Below, in pieces: positions 18,411 through 27,221 of a stretch of DNA of 64,000 nucleotides (position 1 is the stretch's first letter; every line of letters starts with the position of its first letter). Source of the stretch: Arthrobacter sp. ZGTC412 (GTDB taxonomy: Bacteria; Actinomycetota; Actinomycetes; Actinomycetales; Micrococcaceae); NCBI RefSeq assembly GCF_002929215.1, contig NZ_PJII01000016.1, positions 1-64,000 on the forward strand. The letters run 5' to 3'. The notes beneath the pieces were generated by a model. It saw nothing but the letters and a program-made list of their open reading frames with translations, made no database searches and had not been told where the DNA came from. The position numbers were made by a program, and so were the translations under genes.

Positions 18411-18481
18411 CGCCTTGTTGCGTCCTCCGGCAGAACATTCTTCGCCGGCGCGGGCCTCCACGTTACCGGCCCCTGCCGCCA

Positions 18482-19228
18482 CTACCAGGGGCGGTCGGGG
18501 CCTGGAGCGTACTCACTGTCCCCCAAGTACTCCTCGCGTTCCCGCCCGTTGTTACGTTCGCGCTGGGATTCCCGGGCGCTCTCCGCCAGCTCTTCCAGCT
18601 GGGTTTCGTTGGGAGCGTCGGCTTGCTGCTCCTCCTCGCCGGGCTCCTGCTGTCTTTCTTCCTGCCCGGCGCCGGCACCGGCACCTTCGAGTTTGTCTCT
18701 CAGCCGCTCTTCTGCCTGAGTGAACTTTCCGCCGGCTTCAGCACCCGCACCGGCGGGGAAGCACCCGTCGGGTGCCGCAGCGGCCATGTCCAGCGCCTCT
18801 GTGAACGTGATGGCGGCCGCCGCCGGATCCTGCGAGCGCAGCTTGCCGTCGCCGAGCCTCTCGATGGCCAGGACCAGGTTCAGCCGGATGATGCAGGCGT
18901 CAGCCGAGTTGGCCGGTGCAAGGTCCAGGGCCTCCTCGAACTTGGACCTGGCGGCGGCTGTGTCGCCGGACAGTACCAGGGCGTCGCCTGCTGCGAAGGG
19001 AGCCTTGTGCCGTTCGAGGATGTTTCCCAGCTGCAGCCCCTCGGAGGCTATACCGACGGCGGCGGCATCGTTCGCTGCGAAGGCCCGGGCCGCGTGCTCT
19101 GCGATGGGGCCCAGGCTGAGCAGCTTGGCGGCCACACACAACACCAGCATTACAGGCAGTGCCGACCACAGCAGCAGGCGCCGCTTCCGCAGCCGTCCCG
19201 TGCCGGCACCGGCTTTGGAGTCAGTCAT
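18482..19228 (-). CDS. TPR-like membrane-anchored protein of the MoxR/vWA cluster
   Basis: 248-aa protein with a basic N-terminus (LRKRRLLLW), one transmembrane segment near residues 18-38 (LPVMLVLCVAAKLLSL), then alpha-helical Ala-rich repeats resembling tetratricopeptide units (about 45-160: DTAAARSKFEEALDLAP, AAAITFTEALDMA) and an acidic, Gln/Glu-rich disordered tail. Its ATG overlaps the vWA stop (ATGA). By position it resembles the TPR protein of Bat-type MoxR-vWA operons and probably scaffolds that membrane complex (inference). Confidence 0.75.
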   Translation of the reverse strand: MTDSKAGAGTGRLRKRRLLLWSALPVMLVLCVAAKLLSLGPIAEHAARAFAANDAAAVGIASEGLQLGNILERHKAPFAAGDALVLSGDTAAARSKFEEALDLAPANSADACIIRLNLVLAIERLGDGKLRSQDPAAAAITFTEALDMAAAAPDGCFPAGAGAEAGGKFTQAEERLRDKLEGAGAGAGQEERQQEPGEEEQQADAPNETQLEELAESARESQRERNNGREREEYLGDSEYAPGPDRPW

Positions 19229-20268
19229 CGCGCTGCCTCCTTCACGTCCGCGGAGCGCGGGGCCGCGTGCCGCTGGGAAGCTGGCTGCAGTTCGCGGAAC
19301 TGCCGTACAATTCCAACGGCCTCTGCCAGGCCGAGGCCGAAGGCGCCTGCCGCGAACAGCCAGTAGAGCTCTGTCCGGCCGCTATGGCGCCCGTCCCCAG
19401 TAGTCCGCTCCAATGCACCTGGATTCGCCTCCAGCATCATGGCTGACACAGGGTCCCCCGCGGCCCGGTGCACGTAGGGCACCTCAAGCTGGGCGGCAAT
19501 TTCCCGGAGCCTGCCTTCATCGATAACGGACACCGCATCCCTGGTGGCACTGCCGCTGCTGTCCTGGATGTAGGGGGCATCGCCGTCGGACTCCTGCCCG
19601 GTGTTTTCCTTCATCCGTCCACCGCCGGGGGTACCGTAGCCCAGCACCGCTCCCCCGGCCACGAGGCCGTCCCCCAGCTTCAGGGGCTCCGGCTCCTTCC
19701 CGCTGGTCTGCTCGCCGTCACCCAGGTAGAAGACAAGCCGCGGCCGCTCCGGGTGGCTCTCCCGGGCAGCGGCGAGGCGTTCGGCGAGCACCTCACGGGC
19801 TGCTGTGATGCTGCTGCCCTTGGCATAAGCCGTGACCTGCGGCTCGAGGATGGACGTGATGGTTTCCAGCGCCGATGTGTCGGTGGTGAGGGGCATCCTG
19901 ACGTGGGCTGTGTCGTCAAAGGTGATCAGCGAAAAGCGGGCGCCGGGCAGCTCCTGGGCGATCCCCATCATGTCCCGGCGTATCCCGTCCAGACGCGGCC
20001 CGGCATTTCCGTAGTCTTCGGCCACCATGCTGCTGGTGGTGTCCACCACGAAGAATACGTTGAGGTCGGCGGTGGCTGCTGTGGCTGATCCGCCCGGCAC
20101 ACCTGGCCGGAGTGCCGCTGCGAACAGCAGCAGCACCAGCACGGCGCGGCGGACCTCGACGCGTGTGCCCCGCCGTCGTTCGAGGAAGACCCTCCATCCC
20201 AGGAGCACCAGCGTGGCCGTGATGGCGGGAACCAGGAGCCACCACGGCAGGATCGGCTGCAACGTCAT
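19225..20268 (-). CDS. von Willebrand factor A domain membrane protein (BatA/BatB-like), second
   Basis: 347 aa. N-terminal transmembrane segments around 8-25 and 42-56, a vWA domain with a MIDAS motif in VVDTTSSM (about 76-81; Thr instead of the usual DxSxS serine) and later SLITFDDTAHV and VFYLGDGEQTSG, and a C-terminal hydrophobic helix near 305-322. It binds a divalent ion and partner proteins at the membrane. The upstream and downstream genes overlap it as ATGA at both ends, so synthesis is coupled. Confidence 0.88.
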   Translation of the reverse strand: MTLQPILPWWLLVPAITATLVLLGWRVFLERRRGTRVEVRRAVLVLLLFAAALRPGVPGGSATAATADLNVFFVVDTTSSMVAEDYGNAGPRLDGIRRDMMGIAQELPGARFSLITFDDTAHVRMPLTTDTSALETITSILEPQVTAYAKGSSITAAREVLAERLAAARESHPERPRLVFYLGDGEQTSGKEPEPLKLGDGLVAGGAVLGYGTPGGGRMKENTGQESDGDAPYIQDSSGSATRDAVSVIDEGRLREIAAQLEVPYVHRAAGDPVSAMMLEANPGALERTTGDGRHSGRTELYWLFAAGAFGLGLAEAVGIVRQFRELQPASQRHAAPRSADVKEAAR

Positions 20269-21266
20269 GGCCGGAGCCGCCGATACGCCGCAGCGAGTGC
20301 CAGTCCCGAGAAGAGGGCAAGGCCTAACGGAAGGTCAGGCCGGTCCGAGACCACCGCCCGGGCTGCGCCCTGGAGGGCCGTTGCTTCCGTTTCCTGAACG
20401 GCAGTGAGGATGCCGGACACAGCCTCCGGGCTATCCAGGGCATAGTAGGCTCCGCCGCTGTACTCGGCAGCTTCCCTTAACTGCGCCCCTGGCTGGTCCG
20501 CGCCGGTGCCATAGTCCAGGTCCCCCGGGTTAAGCGCATACACCCGCACTGCCCTGTTCTTCGCGATACCTGCCGCCTCCTGCAATGTCATGATGGGCTT
20601 CCCGGAAACCAGGTTGTCCGTCGCCAGGACCACCGACCGCGAGCGCGGGGGGTTGCCGGTCTCCTGGTCGGTGCCGGGCGGAAAGCTGTTGAGGCAGGAT
20701 GCCACACCGTCCCCGATCAGGGATGAACCGCGGCCGCTCCAGGTGCCGTCGAGGAAGCCGGACGTGCCGGGTTTCCCGTCGAAGGCGTCCCGGGCGAGCT
20801 TCAGCTGTTCCTGTGCATATGAGTAGTCGTCGGTGAGGGGGAAGACCTGGATGGCCGTGCTGTCAAAAATGGTGAGGCCGATCCGTTCACCCTGGAAGTC
20901 CTCGGCCAGCCGGGCAAAGACGTCCACCACTGCAGCGTCCGCGCTGCTCATGGATCCCGATACATCCAGGCACAGGACGATGTCCCGGTTGTGCTGCTCC
21001 GGCCTGATAGTTGTGACCTCCACCGGACGGGCGGCCGCCAGCACCGTGGACGTCAGTAGCGACGCACAGGCGATTGCCGCCGCAACGAGCCATCGGCGGT
21101 GCCGGCGCAGCGCTGCCTGGTATTCCGGCAGCATGGTGAGCCGATCGGTGTGGGCCGCCGGCCGGCGTCGTGCATTGGCTTTCCTGTCCGGGCGCAGGGC
21201 GAGCCTTCCTGCAACGGCTGCCGCGATGGCAGCGAGCGGGATCAGTCCCCAGAAGATCAGCTCCAC
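20265..21266 (-). CDS. von Willebrand factor A domain membrane protein (BatA/BatB-like), first
   Basis: 333 aa. N-terminal membrane helix (2-22), a second near 60-80, a vWA domain with canonical MIDAS DVSGSMS at about 101-107, later IGLTIFDSTA and SVVLATDNLVSG, and a C-terminal hydrophobic helix (PLGLALFSGLALAAAY). With the MoxR ATPase, the DUF58 protein and the second vWA protein it probably forms a membrane-associated chaperone or metal-insertion machine of the MoxR type; the client is unknown. Its start overlaps the DUF4381-like gene by about 10 bp. Confidence 0.88.
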   Translation of the reverse strand: MELIFWGLIPLAAIAAAVAGRLALRPDRKANARRRPAAHTDRLTMLPEYQAALRRHRRWLVAAAIACASLLTSTVLAAARPVEVTTIRPEQHNRDIVLCLDVSGSMSSADAAVVDVFARLAEDFQGERIGLTIFDSTAIQVFPLTDDYSYAQEQLKLARDAFDGKPGTSGFLDGTWSGRGSSLIGDGVASCLNSFPPGTDQETGNPPRSRSVVLATDNLVSGKPIMTLQEAAGIAKNRAVRVYALNPGDLDYGTGADQPGAQLREAAEYSGGAYYALDSPEAVSGILTAVQETEATALQGAARAVVSDRPDLPLGLALFSGLALAAAYRRLRP

Positions 21267-21727
21267 GAACGCACCGCCTCGCGGGCGGTGGCGGCAGTAG
21301 CCTCAACGGCAGGCAGCGGCTCGGGGCCGAACTCGCCCGGGTACAGGGCGACGATAGCCGCAGCAGCCGCAGGAAGGGGATGTTCCGCGAGGTCGGCGTG
21401 GGTCATCCGCGGCGCGTCGACTCCGGTGGCGTCCCGGACGAAACGGCGCAGCAGGAGGCTGATCTCCTGGTGGGCGGAGCGGGCAGCGAGGTTCCCGGCG
21501 GCCGCGTGATGCTCCACGTCGGTGATCCGCTGCAGGTACGCGGCCTTGAGGGCCGGCAGGTCGGTCAGCGGAGCCACGTCAGCGGCGTTCTTGTCCATGC
21601 GCGGGCGCCGGGTGCTGGTGAACACGAAGACGTACCAGCCAGCCAACAGCAGGAGCAGCGACAGGCCCGCCCACATCCACACCGGGCTGTACTGCAGCGG
21701 GCCGTGGAATTCCGAGTCAGCCTGCAC
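21257..21727 (-). CDS. DUF4381-like single-pass membrane protein
   Basis: 156-aa protein starting at GTG 21727 (AAGG upstream; overlaps the DUF58 stop by 11 bp). One transmembrane helix near residues 15-35 (WMWAGLSLLLLLAGWYVFVF), then a cytosolic helical domain (LKAAYLQRITDVEHH; ARSAHQEISLLLRRFVRDATG) like DUF4381 proteins of MoxR operons. A longer reading to 21871 overlaps DUF58 and lacks a good start. Function unknown; position argues for the same complex as the vWA proteins. Confidence 0.75.
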   Translation of the reverse strand: MQADSEFHGPLQYSPVWMWAGLSLLLLLAGWYVFVFTSTRRPRMDKNAADVAPLTDLPALKAAYLQRITDVEHHAAAGNLAARSAHQEISLLLRRFVRDATGVDAPRMTHADLAEHPLPAAAAAIVALYPGEFGPEPLPAVEATAATAREAVRSWS

Positions 21728-22589
21728 GACGGTGCCTTTCCAGGAGTGCGAACAGTGCGGTGACGACATCGTGGCTGCCGGCAACAGAGCCTTCGGTGAT
21801 GCCGGCCTGGCGCAGCATGTTCTCCCGGCCGGCATCCCGCTCCACAGCAGCCCTTCCGTAGGCTGCCGCAACGGCAGGTGACTGTGCCAGGTGGCTCACC
21901 AGGGACGAGGAATCGTCGACGCTGTACCAGTCCCCCGCAGCGGCCAACTCGGCGTCCCTGACGGTGAGCCACAGGATCTCGTGCTGGGCCCGAAGCCGGC
22001 GGAGCAGCCGGCCCATCTCCGGATCCGCCGCAATTTCGTCCGCCACCACGAACAGGAGGTGCCTGCCTTTGACGGTGCGGGCCACGTGCTCCAGCTGCTC
22101 CTGGATCCTGCTGCCGGCCGCATCCCCGGAGGTACTGGAATGGACACGGCGCAAAAGCCGTTCAAGGTGGCCCTCGCCGCCCTTGGCCGGAACGCTCCCG
22201 GTCCCGGCAGAGTCACCGCTGACCAGGCCCACAACGTCGCCGTGGCGGTGGGCGAGATAGCCCATAACTCCAAGCGCCATCACGACGATGTCTTTCTTCG
22301 TTTCGCCGCTTCGGGCTACAGCCGCCATGTTGCGTCCGGTGTCGGCAATGAGGAGGACTGTCTGCCGGCGGACGGCAACGTACCTCTTGATCAGCGGTGA
22401 GCCGTGACGTGCGGTGGCTTTCCAGTCAATGTCGCGCACCTCATCGCCGGGGATGTAGGCACGGAGGTCGTCAAAGTCCAGGCTGCGTCCGCGGAACACT
22501 GAACCGTACTCGCCGTCGAGCACCCCGCGTGCCTTGCGGTGCGCGAAGATGGCCATCTTCGACTTCACCCGCTGAAGGAGCGTGGTCAT
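21717..22589 (-). CDS. DUF58 domain protein
   Basis: 290-aa protein with the DUF58 signature FDDLRAYIPGDEVRDIDWKA (near residues 38-57) and a degenerate vWA-like domain (LLIADTGRNMAAVA; HLLFVVADEIAADPEM). DUF58 proteins accompany MoxR ATPases and vWA proteins. The start is ATG 22589 with CCGGAG upstream, eight bases after the moxR stop; the longer reading to 22631 would run into moxR. Confidence 0.88.
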   Translation of the reverse strand: MTTLLQRVKSKMAIFAHRKARGVLDGEYGSVFRGRSLDFDDLRAYIPGDEVRDIDWKATARHGSPLIKRYVAVRRQTVLLIADTGRNMAAVARSGETKKDIVVMALGVMGYLAHRHGDVVGLVSGDSAGTGSVPAKGGEGHLERLLRRVHSSTSGDAAGSRIQEQLEHVARTVKGRHLLFVVADEIAADPEMGRLLRRLRAQHEILWLTVRDAELAAAGDWYSVDDSSSLVSHLAQSPAVAAAYGRAAVERDAGRENMLRQAGITEGSVAGSHDVVTALFALLERHRRAG

Positions 22590-22596
22590 CTCCGGC

Positions 22597-23604
22597 TCAG
22601 GGTGTCTGGACTGCCGCGACGACGGCGTCAATCACCGATTCCACCGGCACCTGCTCGGCCACTGCCTCAAAGTTCAGGATAAGCCGGTGCCGCAGCACGC
22701 GGTGGGCGAGGGACTTCACGTCCTCAGGGATGACGTGGTCCCGGCCGTGCAGGAGGGCCACGGCGCGGGCAGCCTGGCTGAAGGCAATGCTGGCGCGGGG
22801 GCTGGCACCGAATTCGATGAAGCCAGCCAGGCGCCGATCTATGTACTGCTGCGCGTTCCGGGTCACGTAAACCAGGCCCACGATGTAGTTGACGATTGCA
22901 GGATCGATGTAGATCCGCTTCACCACGTCCTGGACCTGCACCACGGCGTCCAGCGACGCAGCGGCCGGCGGTTTCTGCTCCTGGGTGAAGATTCCGGCGT
23001 CGATCCGGCGGATGATCTCGGCCTCCTCAGCAGGCGAGGGGTAATCGAGGACGTCCTTGAGCATAAAGCGGTCCATCTGGGCTTCCGGAAGAAGGTACGT
23101 GCCCTCCTGCTCGATGGGGTTCTGGGTGGCCAGCACCAGGAACGGTGAAGGCAGGCGGTACTCCTGGCCTCCGATGGACGTCTGGCGTTCCTGCATGGCT
23201 TCAAGCATTGCGCTCTGGGTCTTGGCGCTGGAGCGGTTGATCTCGTCCAGGAGCACGATGTTGGCGTGGACCGGTCCCAGCTGCGTCACGAAGGTGCCTT
23301 TGGCGGCGTCGTAGATCTGGGTGCCCACAATGTCGCTTGGCAGCAGGTCCGGCGTGCACTGGATCCGCCGGAACTCCGCACTGACCGCTTCGGCCACCGT
23401 CTGCGCCGCGGTGGTTTTGGCCAGGCCGGGCACGCTCTCCAGGAGGATATGGCCCCCGGTCAGCAAACCAATCAACAACGATTCGCGCAGCCGGGACTGC
23501 CCCACCATTTTGGCGTCGAAGCTCCGGGAGATGCCCGCGGCAACCTGCTGCGCCCTTGCCAGCTCCGCCGGTTCAATCCTTGCGGACGCGCTGGTTTGAA
23601 GCAC
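22597..23604 (-). CDS. MoxR-family AAA+ ATPase
   Basis: 335-aa ATPase: Walker A variant ESVPGLAKTTAA (about 56-67), Walker B NIVLLDEINRSS, sensor 1 FLVLATQNPIEQEGTY and a C-terminal lid with SPRASIAF. MoxR proteins act as chaperones that remodel or activate partner proteins, often with vWA co-factors. GTG at 23604 with GGGGGAA upstream; a longer frame to 23655 lacks a better site. It is the first gene of the six-gene cluster moxR-DUF58-DUF4381-like-vWA-vWA-TPR-like. Confidence 0.93.
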   Translation of the reverse strand: MLQTSASARIEPAELARAQQVAAGISRSFDAKMVGQSRLRESLLIGLLTGGHILLESVPGLAKTTAAQTVAEAVSAEFRRIQCTPDLLPSDIVGTQIYDAAKGTFVTQLGPVHANIVLLDEINRSSAKTQSAMLEAMQERQTSIGGQEYRLPSPFLVLATQNPIEQEGTYLLPEAQMDRFMLKDVLDYPSPAEEAEIIRRIDAGIFTQEQKPPAAASLDAVVQVQDVVKRIYIDPAIVNYIVGLVYVTRNAQQYIDRRLAGFIEFGASPRASIAFSQAARAVALLHGRDHVIPEDVKSLAHRVLRHRLILNFEAVAEQVPVESVIDAVVAAVQTP

Positions 23605-23731
23605 TGGTATTCCCCCTGATGACTGTACTGGCAGGTAACAACCGGCCGGCTGCACTCCGCCGCCATCCTATCCAAGACTGGCCCGCCGGTTCCGGCAATG
23701 GGGACCCCTCCCCACCGCGCCTCCCTGGGGC

Positions 23732-23737
23732 TATCCT
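23732..23737 (+). promoter_or_regulatory. -10-like hexamer six bases before a small gene
   Basis: TATCCT (23732-23737), then six bases, then ATG 23744, with no Shine-Dalgarno: a leaderless arrangement like those at 14183 and 30975. Confidence 0.4.
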
Positions 23738-23743
23738 TTTGAC

Positions 23744-23947
23744 ATGAGCGAGCTTCCAGCCAGTTACAAGGAGTTTCTCGCCGACAAAAGCGAGATGTTC
23801 ATCAGCACCGTCAAGCCTGTCCTGCAGCAGTCGGCCGCGGACAAGCTTCATGGCGTCCGTGTTGTTTACAACCCCGGCTCCACCGGCCACCAGGCCCACC
23901 TCGATGACAGCATCCCCTACGGGGTTGTCCTCGAGGACATCGACTAA
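23744..23947 (+). CDS. Conserved-looking 67-aa hypothetical protein
   Basis: Small soluble acidic protein (MSELPASYKEFLADKSEM...GVVLEDID). No motif, signal or membrane segment recognised. It is kept as a gene because it lies alone between divergent moxR and the convergent ABC operon, has an ATG six bases after a -10-like TATCCT, and has a balanced composition unlike the Arg/Pro-rich shadows around it. Confidence 0.65.
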   Translation: MSELPASYKEFLADKSEMFISTVKPVLQQSAADKLHGVRVVYNPGSTGHQAHLDDSIPYGVVLEDID

Positions 23948-23998
23948 TCAGCCACAGGACCGGGCCCGCTTGCGCTGTTGCGGCTTGCTTGCGCGGGC

Positions 23999-24880
23999 TC
24001 AGCCCCTTACCGCGCCCGAGAGGGCGAACGAGCTGCCGGCACCCCTGGCCACAATGACGTACAGGGCCAGGACCGGCAGCGAATACAGGATGGAGAACGC
24101 GGCCAGCTGGCCGTAGGCAACTGCCCCGTGCTGTCCGAAGAAGCTGAAGATGGACACGGCGGCGGGCTGGTTCGCCTCGGACAGGAGCAGCACGAAGGGG
24201 ACGAAGAAATTCCCCCACGCCTGGATGAACACAAAGATAAACACCACGCCGAGGCCCTGGCGCATCAGCGGCAGGACGATGGTGCGCAGTGCGGTCATCC
24301 TTGAAGCGCCGTCCACCCATGCCGCTTCCTCCAGCGAGACCGGTACCGCATCCATGAAGTTCCGGGTCATCCAGATGGCCATGGGCAGCGCCGTGGTGGC
24401 CATAAAGAGGATGGTGGCCGGCATCGAGTCGAGCAGTTCCAGCTGAACGAACAGTCCATAGACCGGCACCATGATGGCCGTGATGGGAAGGCAGGTGCCG
24501 AAGAGGACGGCGTACATAAACGGAGTGTTGAACCTGGACCGGTAACGGGACAGCGGGTAGGCCGCCAGCACTGCTGCCACAAGGGTGACGGCGGCGGTAC
24601 CCGAGGAAAGCACCAGGCTGTTCCATAGCGGCTTAAGCAGCAGCCCGGGCGTCGTGATGGCGGCAAAATTTTCCAGACTGGCCTGGGCCGGCACCCTGGT
24701 TTCGTGGCCGGCCCCGGTGTCCAGGGAGGCCAGGACCAGCCATAGCAGCGGCAGCAGGAAACAGGCGCCGAGCAGCAGCAGCGAACCATCTGCCGGAGTG
24801 CTGCTGCGGTACCGGGCACGGGTCCGCCCGGAAGTTGCTCCGGGAGGCGCAGCCCTGGATGCTTTGGCGGGCGCGGTCAT
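23999..24880 (-). CDS. Carbohydrate ABC transporter permease (MalG-type)
   Basis: 293-aa inner-membrane permease with about six helices. The EAA loop EEAAWVDGASRMTALRTIVL near residues 190-210 contacts an ATPase. Basic N-terminus, first helix LLLLGACFLLPLLWLVLASL. The ATG overlaps the stop of the other permease (ATGA). Neighbours are a second permease, a lipoprotein and a ROK regulator, so this is a CUT1-type sugar importer. No ATPase gene is in the operon; actinobacterial systems often share an MsiK-like ATPase encoded elsewhere. Confidence 0.93.
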   Translation of the reverse strand: MTAPAKASRAAPPGATSGRTRARYRSSTPADGSLLLLGACFLLPLLWLVLASLDTGAGHETRVPAQASLENFAAITTPGLLLKPLWNSLVLSSGTAAVTLVAAVLAAYPLSRYRSRFNTPFMYAVLFGTCLPITAIMVPVYGLFVQLELLDSMPATILFMATTALPMAIWMTRNFMDAVPVSLEEAAWVDGASRMTALRTIVLPLMRQGLGVVFIFVFIQAWGNFFVPFVLLLSEANQPAAVSIFSFFGQHGAVAYGQLAAFSILYSLPVLALYVIVARGAGSSFALSGAVRG

Positions 24881-25758
24881 CGCTTCGCCTCCCGGAGCAG
24901 CCGGATGTAGACGGCACCAAAAACTCCTCCGAGGAGGATCAGCACCGAAGCCACGGCGGTGCCGTAGCCGATGTCCCCGAATTTGAAGGCCTCCTGGTAG
25001 GCCAGGACGGGCAGCGTGGTGCTGGCGTTCGCCGGGCCGCCGGCCGTCATCACCCAGATCAGGGTAAAGACAGCGAGGGTCTGCAGCGTGATCAGCATGA
25101 GGTTGGTGGCGACACTTCCGCGGATCATGGGCAGCGTAATGAAGGCAAGCCGCTGCCAGCCCACGGCTCCGTCCATCTGGGCAGCTTCGGCCACTTCAGT
25201 GGGCATATCGTTCAGCGCCGCGCGGTATACCAGCATGGAGAAGGCTGTGCCGCGCCAGATGTTGGCCAGCACCACCGCCGCCATGGGCCAGGAATAGAGC
25301 CAGTCCGGCTGGTCCAGCCCCAGGCCGCCCAGCAACTGGTTAAGGGTCCCGTCGCGGCTGAAGTAGGCATAGGCGGCAAAGGCAGCAACAATTTCGGGAA
25401 GCACCCAGGCTGCCACCACCGTTGTTCCAACCACGGCTGACACGGCCCGGCGGGCACGGCGCATGAGCACGGCCAGTGCCAGCCCCAGCAGGTTCTGCCC
25501 CAGGACAGCAGACCCAAGAACAAACAGCACAGTAAGCCCCAGCGACAGGGGAAACACCGGATCCACCAGCAGCCGCAGGTAGTTCTCCAGCCCGATCCAT
25601 TCGGGACTGCGCGCGTTGCGGCCTGTCAGGCCGGCGTTGGTGAAGGAAGCGTGGAAGGCCCACAGCACAGGACCGGCGAGGAAAACCACCAGGAGCAGGA
25701 CGGCAGGCACGACTGGCAGGTAGCGCAGCAGCCCGCGTCCCCCGGTTCGGGCCGGCAC
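24877..25758 (-). CDS. Carbohydrate ABC transporter permease (MalF-type)
   Basis: 293-aa permease, first helix VVPAVLLLVVFLAGPVLWAF, further helices and the EAA loop EVAEAAQMDGAVGWQRLAFI near 200-220. GTG start at 25758, directly after the binding-protein stop at 25762. It forms the transmembrane heterodimer with the MalG-type permease downstream. Confidence 0.92.
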   Translation of the reverse strand: MPARTGGRGLLRYLPVVPAVLLLVVFLAGPVLWAFHASFTNAGLTGRNARSPEWIGLENYLRLLVDPVFPLSLGLTVLFVLGSAVLGQNLLGLALAVLMRRARRAVSAVVGTTVVAAWVLPEIVAAFAAYAYFSRDGTLNQLLGGLGLDQPDWLYSWPMAAVVLANIWRGTAFSMLVYRAALNDMPTEVAEAAQMDGAVGWQRLAFITLPMIRGSVATNLMLITLQTLAVFTLIWVMTAGGPANASTTLPVLAYQEAFKFGDIGYGTAVASVLILLGGVFGAVYIRLLREAKR

Positions 25759-25761
25759 CGC

Positions 25762-27114
25762 TTACTTCCGGACGGTGTTGTCGCCACCCACGATGTCTGT
25801 CACCGCTGCGTCGTAGTCCCCCGCTGCCTGTTCGGGCGACCGTGCGCCGGTGATCACGGCCTCCGTTGCTTCCTGGACCGCGGCGGAAATTCGTGGGTAG
25901 TCGGACGTTGCCGGGCGGTAGCGCGTAACGGAAACGAGTTCGGAAACGTCCTTCACGAACGGGTTTGCAGCCTGGTAGCCGGAATCGTCCGCGACGTCAC
26001 TCCTGACAGCGATCTGCGAACTGTCCAGCGTAAAGGCAAGGGAATTCTCCCGGCTCATTGCCGTGCTGAGGAAGCTGAACGCGAGGTCGGGTTCCTTCGT
26101 TCCGGCACCGATGGCCAGCGTCCAGCCGCCGGACATGCTCACGGCTCCCGGGGCGCGGCCGTCTTGAGTCGGGAACGGGGCAACCCCCATCTCTTGCTCA
26201 TAGCCGGGCCATTCGTAGCTGCCGCCGTCCTGCCAGAACGACGGCGCGTAGGAGCCTTCCACGGTGGCGCCCAGCTTTCCGTTCGGGAACCATTCACCGA
26301 AGACCTTCTTCCAGACGTTCGCATCCAGCGCCTGGGCCGGCGTCACAGCGAGCCCCTCGTCGTAGAGGGTCTTGAGGAAAGCCAGGGAGTCCTTGAAGCC
26401 GGCGGACCCCACCACCCACTTTTTGTTTTCCTCGTCGTACAGTGTGGACCCGGTTCCGTACAGCAGTTCATAGAAGCCCTGCATAACGGTTCCTTCACCG
26501 GTGCCCTTGCCGGCGTACATGCTGAACGGGACCACCGAGGGATCATTCGCCTTGATTTTGCGTGCAGTGTCCAGGATGTCCTGCCAGCTGCGCGGCTCCC
26601 AGGGGACGCTGATCCCGGCGGCTTCGAGGACCTTCCGGTGGTACCAGATGGCCCGGGTGTCAGTGCCCAGCGGCACCGCGTAGGTCCCGCCGTCGTCCGC
26701 CCGCCCTGCCGCCTTGGCGCCGTCGTCGAATTTGTCCCAGTCCCCCCAGCCCTCAAGGTGGCTGTCCAGCTTGAGGAGGTAGCCGGCGTCGACGTCGGAG
26801 CGGACCTTAAAGGTGTCCTCGTAGAAAACGTCCGGCGCGGTGGAGGGCGATCTCAGCGCGAGGGCCAGCTTGGTGCCGTAGTCGTCGTCGTTGCCCTGGA
26901 TGGGCTGCAGCTCCACCAAGACCCCCGGGTTTGCGGCCTCGAACTCCTGTTTGGCTGCCTGGAACATCGTCTCCAGGGCGGTGAAGGAATCGGTCTTCTG
27001 ATAGACCACCTTCAGCGTCTTCGGTCTGTCCTCGGGAGCAGCCGGCGTACAGGCCGTCAGGACGATCAGTGCGGAAGCGATCAGGGACATGGTCTTCAGG
27101 GCCGGGCGACGCAT
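25762..27114 (-). CDS. Sugar-binding lipoprotein of ABC importer
   Basis: 450-aa extracellular solute-binding protein (family 1). Signal peptide with lipobox LTAC (Cys about residue 22: SLIASALIVLTACTPA), then the binding fold (TLKVVYQKTDSFTALETMFQ; PDVFYEDTFKVRSDVDAGYL; WYHRKVLEAAGISVPW; MSGGWTLAIGAG). ATG at 27114 has GGAG upstream; the same frame runs open to 27783 but that part is anti-sense to the ROK gene and is Arg-rich. The sugar cannot be told from sequence; with the ROK regulator an oligosaccharide or glycoside is likely. Confidence 0.92.
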   Translation of the reverse strand: MRRPALKTMSLIASALIVLTACTPAAPEDRPKTLKVVYQKTDSFTALETMFQAAKQEFEAANPGVLVELQPIQGNDDDYGTKLALALRSPSTAPDVFYEDTFKVRSDVDAGYLLKLDSHLEGWGDWDKFDDGAKAAGRADDGGTYAVPLGTDTRAIWYHRKVLEAAGISVPWEPRSWQDILDTARKIKANDPSVVPFSMYAGKGTGEGTVMQGFYELLYGTGSTLYDEENKKWVVGSAGFKDSLAFLKTLYDEGLAVTPAQALDANVWKKVFGEWFPNGKLGATVEGSYAPSFWQDGGSYEWPGYEQEMGVAPFPTQDGRAPGAVSMSGGWTLAIGAGTKEPDLAFSFLSTAMSRENSLAFTLDSSQIAVRSDVADDSGYQAANPFVKDVSELVSVTRYRPATSDYPRISAAVQEATEAVITGARSPEQAAGDYDAAVTDIVGGDNTVRK

Positions 27115-27221
27115 GGTGCTCCATTCGATCAAATGGCTGCGGTCCCCCGTTGTCTGCGGGCCCCAGCCGCGGCAATATGCAAATGCTAGATCGGTGCCCA
27201 ACCCCAGGCAAGGGCACCGTC

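Noticed and set aside
18131-18481. Possible cobalamin or SAM riboswitch before metF-metE
   Set aside because: I searched for the usual conserved blocks of cobalamin and SAM elements by eye and found none; only dyads are present. An Infernal scan would be decisive.
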